DNA of 64,000 nucleotides, from positions 18,666,409 to 18,730,408 of the forward strand of contig NC_088864.1 of the NCBI RefSeq assembly GCF_032884065.1, read 5' to 3'. The DNA is from Artemia franciscana (taxonomy: Eukaryota > Arthropoda > Branchiopoda > Anostraca > Artemiidae). The translations under genes and the position numbers were made by a program. The notes below the pieces were generated by a model. That model saw nothing but the letters and a program-made list of their open reading frames with translations, did not search any database and was not told where the DNA came from. This document shows positions 23,946 through 37,240 of the stretch, piece after piece (positions within the stretch are counted from its first letter, which is position 1; each line of letters begins with the position of its first letter).

Positions 23946-25201
23946 AAAATTCTAATAAGTTGCGTCGGCCTCTGGCAGTAGCAATCGGCGTCGGCCGCTA
24001 GCAGTAGCAATAGTAGTTCCAGCAGAATCTTTTTTTTTATAGATTTCTCTTCCATTACCAGCCATATAGCCTTGCGGGGGAGGGGGTATTCGATGCTTTT
24101 TTATTAATAAATATTATCTTTTTCAAAACCTTATTTTACATCTTCCAATACTTCTCTGGATTTTAATTTTTGTTTTCAATATATCTAAGATTTTAATCAA
24201 AAATTATTTTTAGGTTTGCAATTAGGTTTTAAAACATGTACCCTTTTACTTTCGATTACTTTTTCTTAAAAGACAATCTGGTTTTAGTGGCTTTGCAGTC
24301 GGAAACAAAATAATGATACTGACTTAATTCAAGGTTGCAAACACTTCTTTTTCTTCTAAGTTTCAGATACTCTCATTCGACTGACTAAATAAGCTTTAAA
24401 CAATAAGCTAAATAGGCATAAGCAATAAATGGGCTAAATAATTGAAAAATGAGATGGAGTTCCGCTCCAGTGCTATAATGAAATAAAAATTTAGAATGTA
24501 TGCTTTTTGAGAATTCATCTAGGGCAGAACGAATAACAAAAGGTCCTTGAATTGGGTAAGGAATCGCATATAAAAGATAATAGAATATTAAGGAAGGGAG
24601 TGTAGAAGCAGATTGGGGCATAGGAGGAGCGTGATCAGTTGTATTGGCCTCAGTCAGCTTGATGCTACAACGAGCTGGAAGCAGCGGCAGTAGTAGATAT
24701 ACTCAGGATATACTCAGATATACCCCCTCCCTCTATACGTGACGACCCTGGATATATTTCTTAAAACAACTTCAAGGAATCTTTTTGTGCGACTTTCTTT
24801 TACCCAGTTGAACATCGCTTATATAACTTTGGCCCAAGAGCGACAAAAAAAAAATGTTCAGGTTTCTCAAAAACAAGAAACCTAAAATTGTTGGTAAAAA
24901 GGTTCCAGAAAATTGAAAACGAGATGCATAGTATTGACTAACAAAATGACACCAAAAGGAAGGAAACCTGAAATATCCAGCACAAATTTTAAAGAACGAA
25001 ATTAGTATGACGCTTAAAAAAAAGAAAGAAAAATCAGGGAGCTTCAGAAGATCTCCAACAAAAAATAACTAAACAGCTGAAAATTAGTATTACGATGATG
25101 GACTAAAAACCTGCACAAACAGATGATGTAAAACAGCACCAATTGCCATCAGCATACATTTCTAGATAAACTTGATAAGACGTGATTAAATCGGTACTTA
25201 C

Positions 25202-25274
25202 TGAATTCTTCAAGGACAAAGATTCCCCCTTTTTGTGTGAAACACTTCCTGATGTTTTCAAGTCGGACAAAAAA
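25202..25274 (-). CDS. Rab3-GEF: Rab3-GEF exon (73 nt)
   Basis: The acceptor is TTTTTTTAG and the donor TTCA|GTAAGT. In phase 0 it encodes FFVRLENIRKCFTQKGGIFV then LEEF, and leaves one base (A). It corresponds to human [20 protein letters not shown] plus EEF, with the IRKC and (I/V)FVLEE cores conserved. It is joined in phase to the microexon upstream (38850-38891) and to the 47-nt exon downstream. It encodes part of the conserved C-terminal domain, which is PH-like by family knowledge. Confidence 0.94.
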
Positions 25275-28200
25275 CTAAAAAAAGTAGCTTTGCGTTAATA
25301 TTATTTCATAAAGTAAAGTTTACATTAACTGTAATATTAGATAAAATTAGGTCACCAGTACTACAAAAGGGGCCATATGCGTTTGCTAGTATTTAATTAA
25401 ATTAAAATTAAAGTGCTTTCTATAGCTTTCAGTAAATGGTGGCATCCCGCGAAAACTTTATTGAAGTGGACTTTTCAATTCTACACTGTGCTGTAGATTA
25501 AAATATAATGAAGTTTTCAGTAAACATAAATTGCGATCTTAGAAACACAGATTTCAAGGAAGAAAAACAAATATATTTAAAGTAATTTCAATTATACAAC
25601 TATCTTGGTTCAAACAAACACGTTTTAGCTTAGAAATTTAAGAAAATAGTTCTTTTGTTAACAAAAAAACTTCTTCCACTATTTGCTGCAAAATGTAAAT
25701 TTTATGGAGTAAATTTTAACAACTTTAATGGTAATAAAACGAGGATTCTGTCTATGTTTGTTTTCAAACAGTATTGTTTTTATTGGGGACTAACTTATCC
25801 TAATGACATCGCTTCCGTTCGCTGCTGAAAAATTACCTAATTACTTTTAATAAAAATGATAATTTTCGTTATCAACTAATGGGATCAGAAATACTTTTAA
25901 TTATAAAATGTATTAAGTAGGCAACTTCTTTCATGAAAATGTTTTTTTTACGTATTTTGCCCCTATCCCAGATAAAATCATCAATATTTCAAGGCTTTAT
26001 AATAAATTCTGTTTTATTCCAAATATCAAGTATAATACATTACGACAGCAAATTTCCAATACATTCCTTTGTTCTTTTAAAGGAGTGTTGTTTACAACGT
26101 AGAGTCTAAGTAAACTGCACGGGATTTTTTTTCATGCATACTTTTCTAAGACCATGTTGTAAAAATGACTTCTTAAAAGTTTATTTCATATGCCCTGGCG
26201 TCCGTCTAGTCCCGTGTTAAGATAGCAGCAATTGATTAGCTTACTAAGTTGAAATTTACTAAATATTTGACGTTTAACTTTAAATGCCAATGACATGAAA
26301 ATAAAAAGCATTTTTCTAAGGTTGTTTTGAATTATGAAGTTTTTATGGCAGTACTCCATTTTCACCAATGTTGCCAAGTTGAACCATGAAACTAGTTTTC
26401 AACTAATTAAACTTTTAAAACTGTTAAGCAAAACTAATTATTTAAATTTTCAACGCTTTCCTTCCGTAGAATTTTAAACATTTACAAACTGTGATTCCCA
26501 AGGACAACTACATTTTCAAAGGAAAGGTACAATTTCCCAAGCTGTTTGGGGTCATATGTTTTTCCATATTTTTTTTTTCATTCACATTTCTTTTTTTTAA
26601 TCTGGCGCCGGCTGCTAACAAAAACTACATAACTGCATATGGAGTTGTTTTTCATTAGAAAATGAATTTTTTATTTTTTTTCAGTTTTCATGCATATATA
26701 TTGTGTACGTTTCACAACCAGCCGTAACGCATAATTAAGAGAAACTGTTAAGTTTAAAGGAATCAACCTCCGTTCTTGCATAGAAAAGCAGAATTTATCT
26801 TTATTTATTTCTATTTATATCAATGAACCCGATTGAATCTAAAAAAAAAGTTTGAACTTATCTAAAATTCATACAATCAGATTTCATTTCACTGTCCTTG
26901 GTTCTTCAACAATTAAAATTAAGAATCATCAAAATTACACAAGCTGCTAAATAATTTATAGTTACATACCTTAAAAATCTTATAGTAGGTTTAAAAATTC
27001 AAAATTTAAGTTATTTGGGCGTTGACACAGATTTCTTATAGCCAAAATGACATTAATTCTTATTTACCATTTTAGAATTTGTCCTAATACCTCCAACAAG
27101 AAGCATTTTATCTGCACTTAATAAATGTGCTTATAGGAGGGTCATATATCACACTGTCTAGATTTTCACTAATGTTTTATATGTTATCTTTATGTTTCTT
27201 TCTATTTTTTAAATAGTTCTTTTTTTTCAGGTTCTATGTTTTTTCCTGACTATTCTTATTTTTATACATACGTTAGACGTTGCTCCAACAAAGCTGTGTT
27301 AGGACGTATTCTAAGGTGGTAAAAGAAATAAAAGATTTCAATTATGTATACTTCTTAAATTATACTCCTTAAATTATACTCCTTTAATTATACTCCTTTA
27401 ATTATACTTCTTAAATTATGTAAAATCTCTAAAGTAGAGCATTCAAAATTAAGATACTTCTCAAAAATTCGAAAAGTTAAGCTACATTTTAAAATCAAAG
27501 ATAATTGCAATATTTATCCTAATTACGTGGAAGAATTATTTCCAAAGTATTGGTATTAACCTACAAATTTATATAAATATTCATTTATTATATAAATGTT
27601 ATATTATATTGTATTGTATATTATATATATTATATTTCATATAAATATTACATTTGTAAATTTTCATTCTCAAATTTACATTTTGATATGTAAACATCAA
27701 AATTAAATTTTGATTGTTAAATCAAACTTACATAAACAGTCAAATGCAGAAAATACACGAAACATAAAAAAAATCAACACCATCCATTAATCTTTAGCCT
27801 ACAGCAACACACAAAAGCAACAGAAAAAATAGCAGCCAATAAAGTCATTACGACAAATACTATTGGTGCAAAAAAAAAAGAAAAGAAAAACGACCAATCA
27901 AGGCTTTTGAGCTAATTCAACTGTCAAAACTACAATGAAAGAACAGTTACGAAGGTTATATTTTGCTTTATAGATGAAGGATGCGAGTTTACTTAGTGCA
28001 CTTTGTGCTCTAGCCGCTGCGCTCTAGTCTGGTCAATGTGCTTTTGAATCGTGATTTTTGGCAATCCAGCTGGACCAATAAAAAGCCGGACGCTCTCAAA
28101 GAGGACGAGAAAGAAAATTCTTAAGGAGGGAGGAGCCTTATTGAGGGGATAATGCCCTGAAAAATCTGAGAGAGTAGAGACAGTATTAAGTAGTTTGGAT

Positions 28201-29055
28201 TTTAGAATTACTTCTCTAGAGTATCATACTTTTTTGTTGCCCAAATGTACATATCTGTACACATATATTTGCTTTAGTTTGTTATTTCTTTCACTCGTGA
28301 AGCATAAAGAATAATGTTTTAAAGTTTAAAACAATTATAAAGCCTTTTTTATTTCAATTTGCTTTTTTATTGATTTTATTTTGTAATAAAGTTTAAAATT
28401 CAAACAATTTAGGTTTTAGTTTGGCTCTGTTTATGTTATTTCGAGTTTCGTTATTTAATTAATATTTTTACTCAGTTGTTTATAAACCTGTTTGACTATG
28501 GTTATAGCCGTGATTATTATATGTTTAGTGCCTTACTCTTAATGTGACAAGAACTGCCACTGGTTGGCATGACCATGTAAGGCGCTTGATAATCAGAGGT
28601 GCCATTGGGGGGGGAGGGTCAGGGGTGGGCAAATGCCCGCCCCAGATTTTCCAGGGGGGCCCAAGCTTCCACCACAATAATCCATTATGTCCAACATAAT
28701 CCATTATGTCCAATTGATTTAAAATTACAGCATGCCTATTAACCAAAGAGCGTAATTACTTGACGACCCTTGGGGTAATTATGCTATTTGCTATTAATTA
28801 TTCTAAACCTGTAAAGTAGGTAAGATACATAATACAATTCTCGAGTTCTGTCAAATGCCCATTTCCTAGATGATTACGCGACACGAAGTGAGTCGGGGGG
28901 GGGGCAAGATAAGGTTTATGCCCACCCCAAGATTTGGTCCAAATCGCGCCTCTGTTGATAATAAAATCGTTTGAGTTTGAAATTCATTAAACGATACATT
29001 AGACTAAACAGCAACACTGGCCAAATCTGTGGAATTAAGTTCGATACTGATTTGA
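25275..29055 (-). other. Rab3-GEF intron, repeat-poor part
   Basis: No exon recognised. It contains a short array of about five 15-16-bp units (CTTAAATTATACTC, 27348-27413), strongly AT-rich sequence near 27560-27660 and G-rich runs near 28608 and 28893. The intron continues to 38849 and carries four hairpin-family copies after this point. Confidence 0.5.
27348..27413. repeat. Short tandem repeat, ~15-bp unit
   Basis: About five copies of (C)TTAAATTATACTCC with single-base variants. Confidence 0.85.
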
Positions 29056-30802
29056 AATAAATAAAAAAACTAGTTTTTTTAACTGAAAGTAAGGAGCGAC
29101 ATTAAAACTTAAAACGAACAGAAATTACTCCGTATATGAAATGTGTTGTCCCCTCCGCAGTCCCACGCTCTTTACGCTAAAGTTTGACTCTTTGCCACAA
29201 TTCTACTTTTTAAAACAATTAAAAACTTTAGCGTAAAGAGCGTGGGACTGCGGAGGGGACAACACATTTCATATACGGAGTAATTTCTGTTCGTTTTAAG
29301 TTTTAATGTCGCTCCTTACTTTCAGTTAAAAAAACTAGATTTTTTATTTAATTTCTGAACGTTTTTGAATTAATGCATGTTTGATTTTGGCTCTCCGCAA
29401 ATAAATTATTGAAATGAAATTAGTATATTAATTTTTTTGTGGCTAAATGGCTTTCTCTTAGTTTTGATCAGACGATTTTGAGAAATAAGGGGTGGGGAAG
29501 GAGGCCTAGCTGCCCTCCAATTTCGGTTACTTAAAAAGGCTACTAGAACTTTTAATATTCAACGACCGTTTTTATTAGTAAAAAATATACGTAACTTAAG
29601 AATTAACTTACGTAACAAACTTTTATATTCTTATATTTTTATTATGTGTACGAGGGGGTTTGTACCCTCGTTAATACCTCGCTCTTTACACTAAATCGTA
29701 AGTTTTGTCCCAATTCTTTAAGAATGACCCCTGAATCAAAAAGGCCGTAGAATAAATAGTTGAAATCACTAAAAATATTTTAGCATAAAGAGCGAGGTAT
29801 TTATCTCCTCCTAAATACCTCGCTCTTTATGCTAAAGTATTTTTAGAACCCCTCATATGCGTAATAATCTCTGTTCGTTTTAAATTTCAATGCTATTCCT
29901 TACTTTCATTTGAAAAAACGTTTTCATGTTTATTTTTTCATTGTTTTTTTTTATAGTAATGCTAGAAAATCCTGCGCCCTTTTCATTGAATTTTTCTTCC
30001 CCCATGACATATTCCTCAAAGGAAAGATCCTCCCACAAAGCCCTCTCCCATCAACCCCACCCCCCAAACCAAAAAATCCCCGTGAAAACGTCTGTACACT
30101 TCCCAATAACCATTACTATATGTAAACACTGGTCAAAGTTTGTAACTTGCAGCCCCTCCCTCAGGGATTGTGGGGGAGTAAGTCATTCCCAAAGACATAG
30201 TTATTATGGTTTTCGACTATGCTGAACAAAATGGCTATCTTAAAATTTTAATCTGTTGACTTTTGGAAAAAATGAGCATGGGAGGGGGCCTATTTGCCCT
30301 CCAATTTTTTTGGTCACTTAAAAAGGGCACTAGAACTTTTCATTTCCGTTAGAATGAGCCCTCTCGCGACATTCTAGGACCACTTAGTCGATAAGATGAC
30401 CCCTGGAAAAAAAAAACAAAAAAAAAAACAAACAAACAAATAAACACGCACCCGTGATTTGTCTTCTGGCAAAAAATACAAAATTCCACATTTTTTAGAT
30501 AGGAGCTTGAAATTTTTGCTATAGAGTTCTCTGATATACCGAATGCGATAGTGTGATTTTCGTTAAGATTCTATGACTTTTAGGGGATGTTTCCCCCTTT
30601 TTTCCAAAATAGGGCAAATTTTCTCAGGCTCATAACTTTTGATGACAAAGACTAAATTAATTGAAACTTATATATTTAGAATCAGCGTAAAAATTCGATT
30701 CTTTTGATGTATCTTTTAGCATCAAAATTCCGTTTTTTAGAGTTTTGTTTACTATTGAGCCGGGTCGCCCCTTACTACAGTTCCTTACCACGACCTGTTT
30801 GA
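29056..30802 (-). mobile_element. Hairpin-ended repeat family, copy 1 (full length)
   Basis: Described in the element's forward sense, this 1.75-kb copy runs from TCAAACAGG (30802) to the terminal palindrome (about 29056-29350). The left-end hairpin is slightly damaged (CAGGTCGTGGTAAGGAACTG). The middle carries an inverted repeat around 29640-29880 with an extra third arm. The terminal palindrome is exceptional: its central ~45-bp arms (about 29151-29195 and 29225-29270) are perfectly complementary, yet they contain the sequence GTCCCCTCCGCAGTCCC, which is absent from the other copies. No complete gene is present. Confidence 0.88.
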
Positions 30803-31136
30803 AAAGAAAATAATTCGGTATTTCGGGGCTTCTGAAATTATTACTCCTTTGCGGAAGTTAGGCTCAAAATTGAAAAAGGATTATATTTTTTTTCTGGGCC
30901 CCTTCCACCTCTTAGTTCGTTTATTTTCCCGTTAGTTTTCACCTGTTTTCTCTTTATAGTTGTGTTATCTCTTAGCAGTTCTTTCGTTAGTTGAGTTATG
31001 GTTGTGGTATATATGTTTTATCGCTCGTATAGTTGTGTTATTTTCAAATTATACTCCATAATAGAGAGGCTCCGAACACCCAGCATTGTATATTAAGCTC
31101 TTAATTTGACGTTTTTTTCTAACGTGACCAGATTCG

Positions 31137-31969
31137 TCCTGCGCCCTTTTCATTGAATTTTTTTCCCCCATGGCATATTTCTCCAAGGAAAGATCCTCCC
31201 ACATAGCCCCCTCCCTCAACCCTACCCCCAAAACGAAAAAAAACCCCTGAAAACGTCTGTACACTTCCCAATAATCATTATTATATGTAAACACTGGTTG
31301 AAGTTTGTAACTTGCAACCCCTCCCCCAGGGACTGTGGGGGAGTAAGTCATCCCCAAAAACATAGTTATTATGATTTTCGACTATGCTAAGCAAAATGGC
31401 TATCTCAAAATTTTGATCCGTTGACTTTGGGAAAAAAATGAGCGTGGGAGGGGGCCTAGATGCCCTCCAATTTTTTTGGTCACTTAAAAAGGGCACTAGA
31501 ACTTTTCATTTCCGTTAGAATAAGCCCTCTTACGACATTCTAGGACCACTTGGTCGATACGATGACCCCTGGAAAAAAAAAAAAAACAAAAAAAAAAACA
31601 AACAAATAAACACGCACCCGTGATTTGTCTTATGGCAAAAAATGCAAAATTCCACATTTTTGTAGATAGGAGCTTGAAACTTCTACGGTAGGGTTTTCTG
31701 ATACGCTGAATCTGATGGTGTCATTTTCGTTAAGATCCTACGACTTTTAGGGGGTGTTTCCCCCTATTTTCCTAAATAAGGCAAATTTTCTCAGGCTCGT
31801 AACTTTTGATGGCTAAGACTAAACTTGATGAAACTTATATATTTAAAATTAGCATTAAAATGCGATTCTTTTGATGTAGCTATTGATATCAAAATTCAAT
31901 TTTTTAGAGTTTTGGTTACTATTGAGCCGGATCGCTCCTTACTACAGTTCGTTACCACGAACTGTTTGA
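31137..31969 (-). mobile_element. Hairpin-ended repeat family, copy 2 (truncated)
   Basis: The left end is intact: on the minus strand TCAAACAGTTCGTGGTAACG. Homology continues to about 31137 and stops there, so the middle inverted repeat and the terminal palindrome are missing. It lies 335 bp from copy 1 in the same orientation. The sequence across it is close to copies 1 and 4. Confidence 0.85.
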
Positions 31970-32239
31970 TACCAGCGAGTTTCTAGCTCAGCAGCAACCA
32001 AACAAGTTCGTTTATCCCTTTACAACTAGTTAAATTACAGTCTTTAACCTGCTATTATTCAATTAACTTTTTTTATATTAACATAGGTTATGCATAAGAA
32101 AAGCTTTTTTATGTTGTTAATAAAATCCCACTAGAAGATAGTATTCTTTCTGTTGGGCCTTTACATTATTTTGCTCCAGTTTGATTGAAATCCTGAGCAT
32201 TTGTGTTTTCACCACGTGAGTTGTTACAAACTTCTGCAA

Positions 32240-32440
32240 AACAATCTTAATAGTGAACGGTTTAAAGCCGAACTGGCCAGCTATGACAAAAACAAAGAAA
32301 AAAAGAAATCTCAAGAGGAAGAAAACAAACAAGACTACGGCCAGTAGCAGAAAAAGACAAACTAAAACGATGCAGATATTTCACTATATAAGACAAGACG
32401 TCTTCAACGCTAAAAACAAAGAAAAAATCCAAACTAATTT
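32240..32440 (+). repeat. Repeat 'B' (GGCCAGTAG family), copy 1
   Basis: Shares GCCGAACTGGCCAG, AAATCTCAAGAGG and CTACGGCCAGTAG with the inverted fragment at 36355-36430 and with the palindrome at 60165-60318. The short open frames across it are Lys-rich and unconvincing. Confidence 0.65.
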
Positions 32441-32638
32441 AAAACCAAATGAAATCTAAAACCGAAAAAGAATTATAAAAAAAATACAATAATTGCTACT
32501 CTGGGGAAAGATTGCTAATCTTTCAATAACAGAGATACAGGTAATTTACATATTGATGTCATTTATAACCTTCTTCTGAAAAGTGAACCATTAGCTAATG
32601 CGGGTAATAAAGTTTTATAAAATCACCAGGGTACTAGA

Positions 32639-34418
32639 TCAAACAGTTCGTGGTAACGAACTGTAGTAAGGAGCGACCCGGCTCAATAGTAACCAAAACT
32701 CTAAAAAATGGAATTTTGATACCAATACCTACATCAAAAGAATCGCATTTTAATAATGATTTTAAATATATAAGTTTCATCAAGTTTAGTCTTACCGTTC
32801 AAAAGTTACGAGCCTGAGAAAATTTGCGTTGTTTTAGAAAACAGGGGGAAACGCCCCCTAGAAGTCATAGAATCTTAACGAAAATCACACATTCATATTC
32901 AGCGTATAAGAAAACCCTACTGTAGAAGTTTCAAGCTCCTATCTACAAAAATGTGGAATTTTGTATTTTTTGACAGAAGGCAGATCACGGATGCGTGTTT
33001 ATTTGTTTTTTTGTTTTGTTTTTTTTTCCAGGGGTGATCGTATCGACCCAGGTGTCCTAGAATGTTGCAAGAGGGCTCATTCTAACGGAAATGAAAAGTT
33101 CTTGTGCCCTTTTTAAGCGACCAAAAAAATTGGAGGGCACCTAGGCCCCCTCCCACGCTAATTATTTTACCAAAGTCAACTGATCAAAATTCTGAGATAG
33201 CCATTTTATTCAGCGTAGTCGAAAAACTTTATAACTATGTCTTTGGGGACGACTTACTCCCCCACAGTCCCCGTGGGAGGGGCAACAAGTTACAAGTTAC
33301 AAGCCCTTTTGGGCTTGTGATAGTCGCTTTGTTGAAATAAATATTATCTTATCTTATCTCACAAACTTTGACCTGTGCTTACACATAGTAATGGTTATTG
33401 GGAAGTGTACAGGTGTTTTCAGGAGGATTTTTTTGGTTGGGGGGAGGGGTTGAGAAGAGGGGGATATGCTGGGGGAACTTTCCATCGATAATTTGTCATG
33501 GGGGAAGAAAATCTCCATGAAAGGAGCGCGGGATTTACTAGCATTATTTAAAAAAACAATGAAAAAATAAATATGAAAAAGTTCTTTCAGCTGGAAGTAA
33601 GGAACAGCATTAAAACTTAAAACAAACAGAAATTTTACCCATATGAGGCGCTCACCTCCTCCTAATACCTCGCTCTTTACGCTAAAGCATTTTTAGTAAT
33701 TTCAACTATTTATTCTACGGCTATTGTGATTCTGGGGTCATTCTTAATGAATTGGGACAAAATTTAAGCTTTAGTGTAAAGAGCGAGGATCTGACAAGGG
33801 GGCGAACCCCCTCATATATGTAAAAAAAATATGAGAATACAAAAGTTCTTTACGTAAGCTAATTTATAAGATACGTAAATCTTTTACTAATAAAAATATT
33901 CGTGAAAAATTAAAAGTTCTAGTTGTCTTTTTAATTAACCAAAAAATCGGAGGGCATCTAGGCTTCCTCCCCCGCTCTTTTTTTTCTCAAAATCATTCGA
34001 TCGAAATTATGAGAAAGCCATTTAGCCAAAAAAAAAAAAAAAAATGCAAATTTAGTTTTAATTATTCCTCTGCGGAGAGCCAAAATCAAAACATGCATTG
34101 ATTCAAAAACGTTCAGAAATTAAATAAGAAAAAACAAGTTTTTTAACTGCAAGGAAGGAGCGACATTAAAACTTAAAACGAACAGAAATTACTTCGTTTA
34201 TGAAAGAGGCTGCTTCCTCATCAACGCCCGGCTCTTTACGCTAAAGTTTTTTACTGTTTTAAAAAGAAAAATTGAGAGAAAGAGTCAAACTTTAGCGTAA
34301 AGAGCGGGGCGTTGATGAGGAAGCAGCCTCTTTCATATACGAAGTAATTTCTGTTCGTTTTAGGTTTTAATGTCGCTCCTTACTTTCAGTTAAAAAAACT
34401 TGTTTTTTTTATTTAATT
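32639..34418 (+). mobile_element. Hairpin-ended repeat family, copy 3 (full length)
   Basis: Begins TCAAACAGTTCGTGGTAACG after an A and ends TTTATTTAA before T. It has the left hairpin (CAGTTCGT-GGTA-ACGAACTG), the middle inverted repeat (33640-33820) and the terminal palindrome (about 34125-34418). The palindrome arms share copy-specific GGCTGCTTCCTCATCAACG with a single mismatch across ~45 bp. A ~63-bp retroposon 3' tail interrupts it at about 33297-33360. Confidence 0.9.
33297..33360 (+). mobile_element. Very short retroposon 3' tail inserted in copy 3
   Basis: Against the other copies (GTTACAAACTTTG) this copy has an insertion reading CTTGTGATAGTCGCTTTG then TTGAAATAAATATTATC and ending in a (TTATC)n tail. 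GAAATAAATATTAT also precedes the (ATT)n tail of the non-LTR element at 58940. It is probably an extremely 5'-truncated CR1/L2-like insertion. Confidence 0.6.
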
Positions 34419-34674
34419 AAATACAAGACCTAGGAGAATTGCAGTTGTAAAAGCAAGCAAGAGAATTATTTCGGAACTAAATAATTAATTTCATTTTACT
34501 TTATTTTTATCCAGTCGCTTGAGTTATTTCATTGAAGTAACTCTATTTTGATTCTGAGGTGCTCCATCACAGTAGGAACAACTGTATATTGTTTTTTTTT
34601 TCATTTTTTGGTTTAAGATTACTTTGGATTTTTTCATTGTTTTTAACATTGAACATATTTTGTTCTATACAGCG

Positions 34675-36337
34675 ATTAAATAAAAAAAAAGTTTTTTTTA
34701 ACTGAAAGTAAGGAGCGACATTAAAACTTAAAACGAACAGAAATTACTCCGTATATGAAAGGGGTTTTCCCTCTTCAAGCCCCGCTGTTTATGCAAAAGT
34801 TCGACCCTTTCTCTCAACTCTACTTTATATAATAGTAAAAATCTTTAGCATAAATAGCAGGGCGTTGAGGAGGGAACATCCGCTTTCATATACAGAGTAA
34901 TTACTGTTCGTTTTAAGTTTTGTTGTCGCTCCTTACTTTCAGTTAAAAACAAATTATTTAATTTCTTAACGTTTTTAAATTATTGCATGTTTTGATTTTG
35001 TCTCTCCAGACATGCATAATTAAAAGGAAATTTGCATTTTTTTTTTGGTTAAATGACTTTCTCATAGTTTTGATCAGACAATTTGAGATAAAGGAACTGG
35101 GGGAGGAGGCCTAGTCAACCTCCAATTGTTTGGTTACTTAAAAAGGCAATTAGAACTTTAAATTTTTTACGAAAATTTTTATCAGTAAAAATATATGTAA
35201 CTTACAAATTAACTTATGTAAAGAACTTCTATATTCGTATATTTTTGTTACGTATATGAGGGGGTTTGCCCCCTCGTCAATACCTTGCTCTTTACGCTAA
35301 AGCTTAGATTTTGTCCCAAATCCTTAAGAATGACCCCTGAATCACAAAGGCCGTAGAATAAACAGTTGAAATTACTAAAAATACTTTGGCTTGAAGAGCG
35401 AGGTATTAGGAGGAGGTGAGCCCCTCATATACGTAACAATTTCTGTTCGTTTTAATTTTTAATGCTGCTCCTTACTTTCAGTTGAAAAAGCTTTTTCATA
35501 TTTATTTTTTCATCGTTTTTTTGCGCCCCCTTCATGAGAATTCTCTTCCCCCCTGACAAATTCCTCCATGGAAAATTCACCCCACATAACCCCCTCCAAT
35601 CAACCCTCCCCCACCCAACCAAAAAAATCCCCTGAAAACGTCTGTACACTTCCCAATAACCATTACTATATGTAAACACTGGTCAATGTTTGTAACTTGC
35701 AGCCCCTCCCACGGGGATTGTGAGGGAGTAAGTCGTCCCCAAAGACATAGTTATTAGGTTTTTCGACTATGCTGAATAAAATGGCTATCTCAGAATTTGG
35801 ATCCGTTAACTTTGAGAAAAAACAATGAGTGTGGGAGGGGCCTAGGTGCCCTCCAATTTTTCGGTCACTTAAAAAGAGCACTAGAACTTTTAATTTCTGT
35901 TAGAATGAGCCCTCTCTTGATATTCTAGGACCACTGGGTCGATACGACCACCCCTAGGAAACAAAAAAAATCAACATACAAACAAATAAACATGCATCCG
36001 TGATCTGTCTTGTGGCAAAAAACACAAAATTCCACATTTTTGTAGATAGGAGCTTGAAACTTCTACTGTAGGGTTCTCTGATACGCTGAATCTGATGGTA
36101 TGATTCTATGACTTTTAAGGGGCGTTTCCCCCTATTTTATAAAATAAGGCAAATTTTCTCAGGCCCTTAGCTTTTGATGGGTAAAACTAAAATTGATGAA
36201 ACTTATATATTTAAAATTAGCATTAAAATGAGACTCTTTTGATGTAACTATTGGTATAAAAATTCCGTTTTTTAGAGTTCCGGTTACTATTGAGCCGGGT
36301 CGCTCCTTACTACAGTTCCTTACCACGAACTGTTTGA
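34675..36337 (-). mobile_element. Hairpin-ended repeat family, copy 4 (full length)
   Basis: The left end is at 36337 (minus TCAAACAGTTCGTGGTAAGG) and the terminal palindrome at 34675-34960. The palindrome arms are more eroded than in other copies, but both carry the A-for-G change that turns GCGTAAA into GCATAAA (left arm TTTATGC). Copies 3 and 4 are tail to tail, separated by about 256 bp of unique sequence. Confidence 0.88.
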
Positions 36338-36354
36338 CTTTAGTTTGATTTTAG

Positions 36355-36430
36355 TCGCGTCGTTTTAGTTTGTCTTGTTCTTCTACTGGCCGTAGTCCCA
36401 CTTTTTTCCTCTTCTTGAGATTTATTTTTC
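36355..36430 (-). repeat. Repeat 'B' fragment (inverted)
   Basis: The minus strand reads AAATCTCAAGAAGAGG then ACTACGGCCAGTAG and ACAAGACAAACTAAAACGA, matching 32310-32370. It abuts the left end of hairpin-family copy 4, which may have inserted into it. Confidence 0.65.
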
Positions 36431-36779
36431 TCTTTGTTTTTAATTTTAATAATTTTTCTGACCTTTTTTTAATCTTTCTTTCTTTTTCGAACGAAACTAT
36501 TACTAGTATGGCATGTATTAGCCTACTACATAGTCTTCAATCTTTATCTTTTTTCTCTGCTTTATTTCATTGCAACAAGCTTATAGATATAAAGCTAAGA
36601 TTTTCGGAATTTATTAGTTTATTTCATCCATTGCCTTTATAAATATTTTACTCATCTGTTATATATTTCTGTATTTTATTTTATTTTCTAATAGTACTAA
36701 GGCTCATTTCAATGATGCTTCGGCTGAATGACAGATTGTCCAAAAGATAAACTTGCTTTATTATTTTCCATACCAAAAT

Positions 36780-37240
36780 TGGGTTTCCATCCATCAGACA
36801 TGAAGAGTAAGATTTAATCTATATGATTGAAGACATGGGTTGAGCCCGTTGCCCTTCGTACTTGGTGGATGCACAGCCAATTTTAGCACAGAAAAATAAA
36901 AAAGCAAATTGTGTGTTTTGTTTTGGGGATCCATCAGTCATCCGAAGCATCAAAGAAGTGTGCCTTATTGCTATTTGAAAATAAAATGAAAATGTAGGAA
37001 AAAACAATTAGCAGATAGAAGTTTTGTTGTATTTTCTTAAGATCGAATTAATAAGAGGGACTTAGAGCAACATGATTGGGGACATAGGTTGGGAGTATTG
37101 CCCTTCGTCCTTGGCGAATTAAAAGCCAATTATTGGACAATTACACAACTTCCCAATTATTGGGAAGTTGTGTCTGTTGGACAATCGATAAGTCACCCAA
37201 AGTTTCGTAAAATTGGCTATAATTTTAACTAGCTGCAATT
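36780..37240. repeat. Diverged tandem duplication (~250 bp) with an internal hairpin
   Basis: The blocks starting near 36822 and 37070 share ATGATTG-GACAT-GGTTG, TTGCCCTTCGT-CTTGG and AGCCAATT, and later CATC/ATCG-AGTCA-CC-AAG. The second unit carries a perfect 14-bp hairpin, ACACAACTTCCCAA/TTGGGAAGTTGTGT, at 37143-37173. Confidence 0.6.

Larger units (their letters stand above)
19862..25201 (-). other. Rab3-GEF intron containing a tandem array
   Basis: A 5,340-bp intron. It holds a small perfect hairpin (20473-20493, AGAGCTTTTA/TAAAAGCTCT), the six-unit array at 22210-23690, and a retroelement tail at 23690-23940. The rest is AT-rich with no recognised gene. Confidence 0.6.

Noticed and set aside
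29056..34418. Hairpin-family copies considered as LTR retrotransposon halves or as classical TIR transposons
   Set aside because: The two ends of a copy are different sequences, no target duplication is seen at the nested copy, and no integrase, protease or transposase motif occurs.
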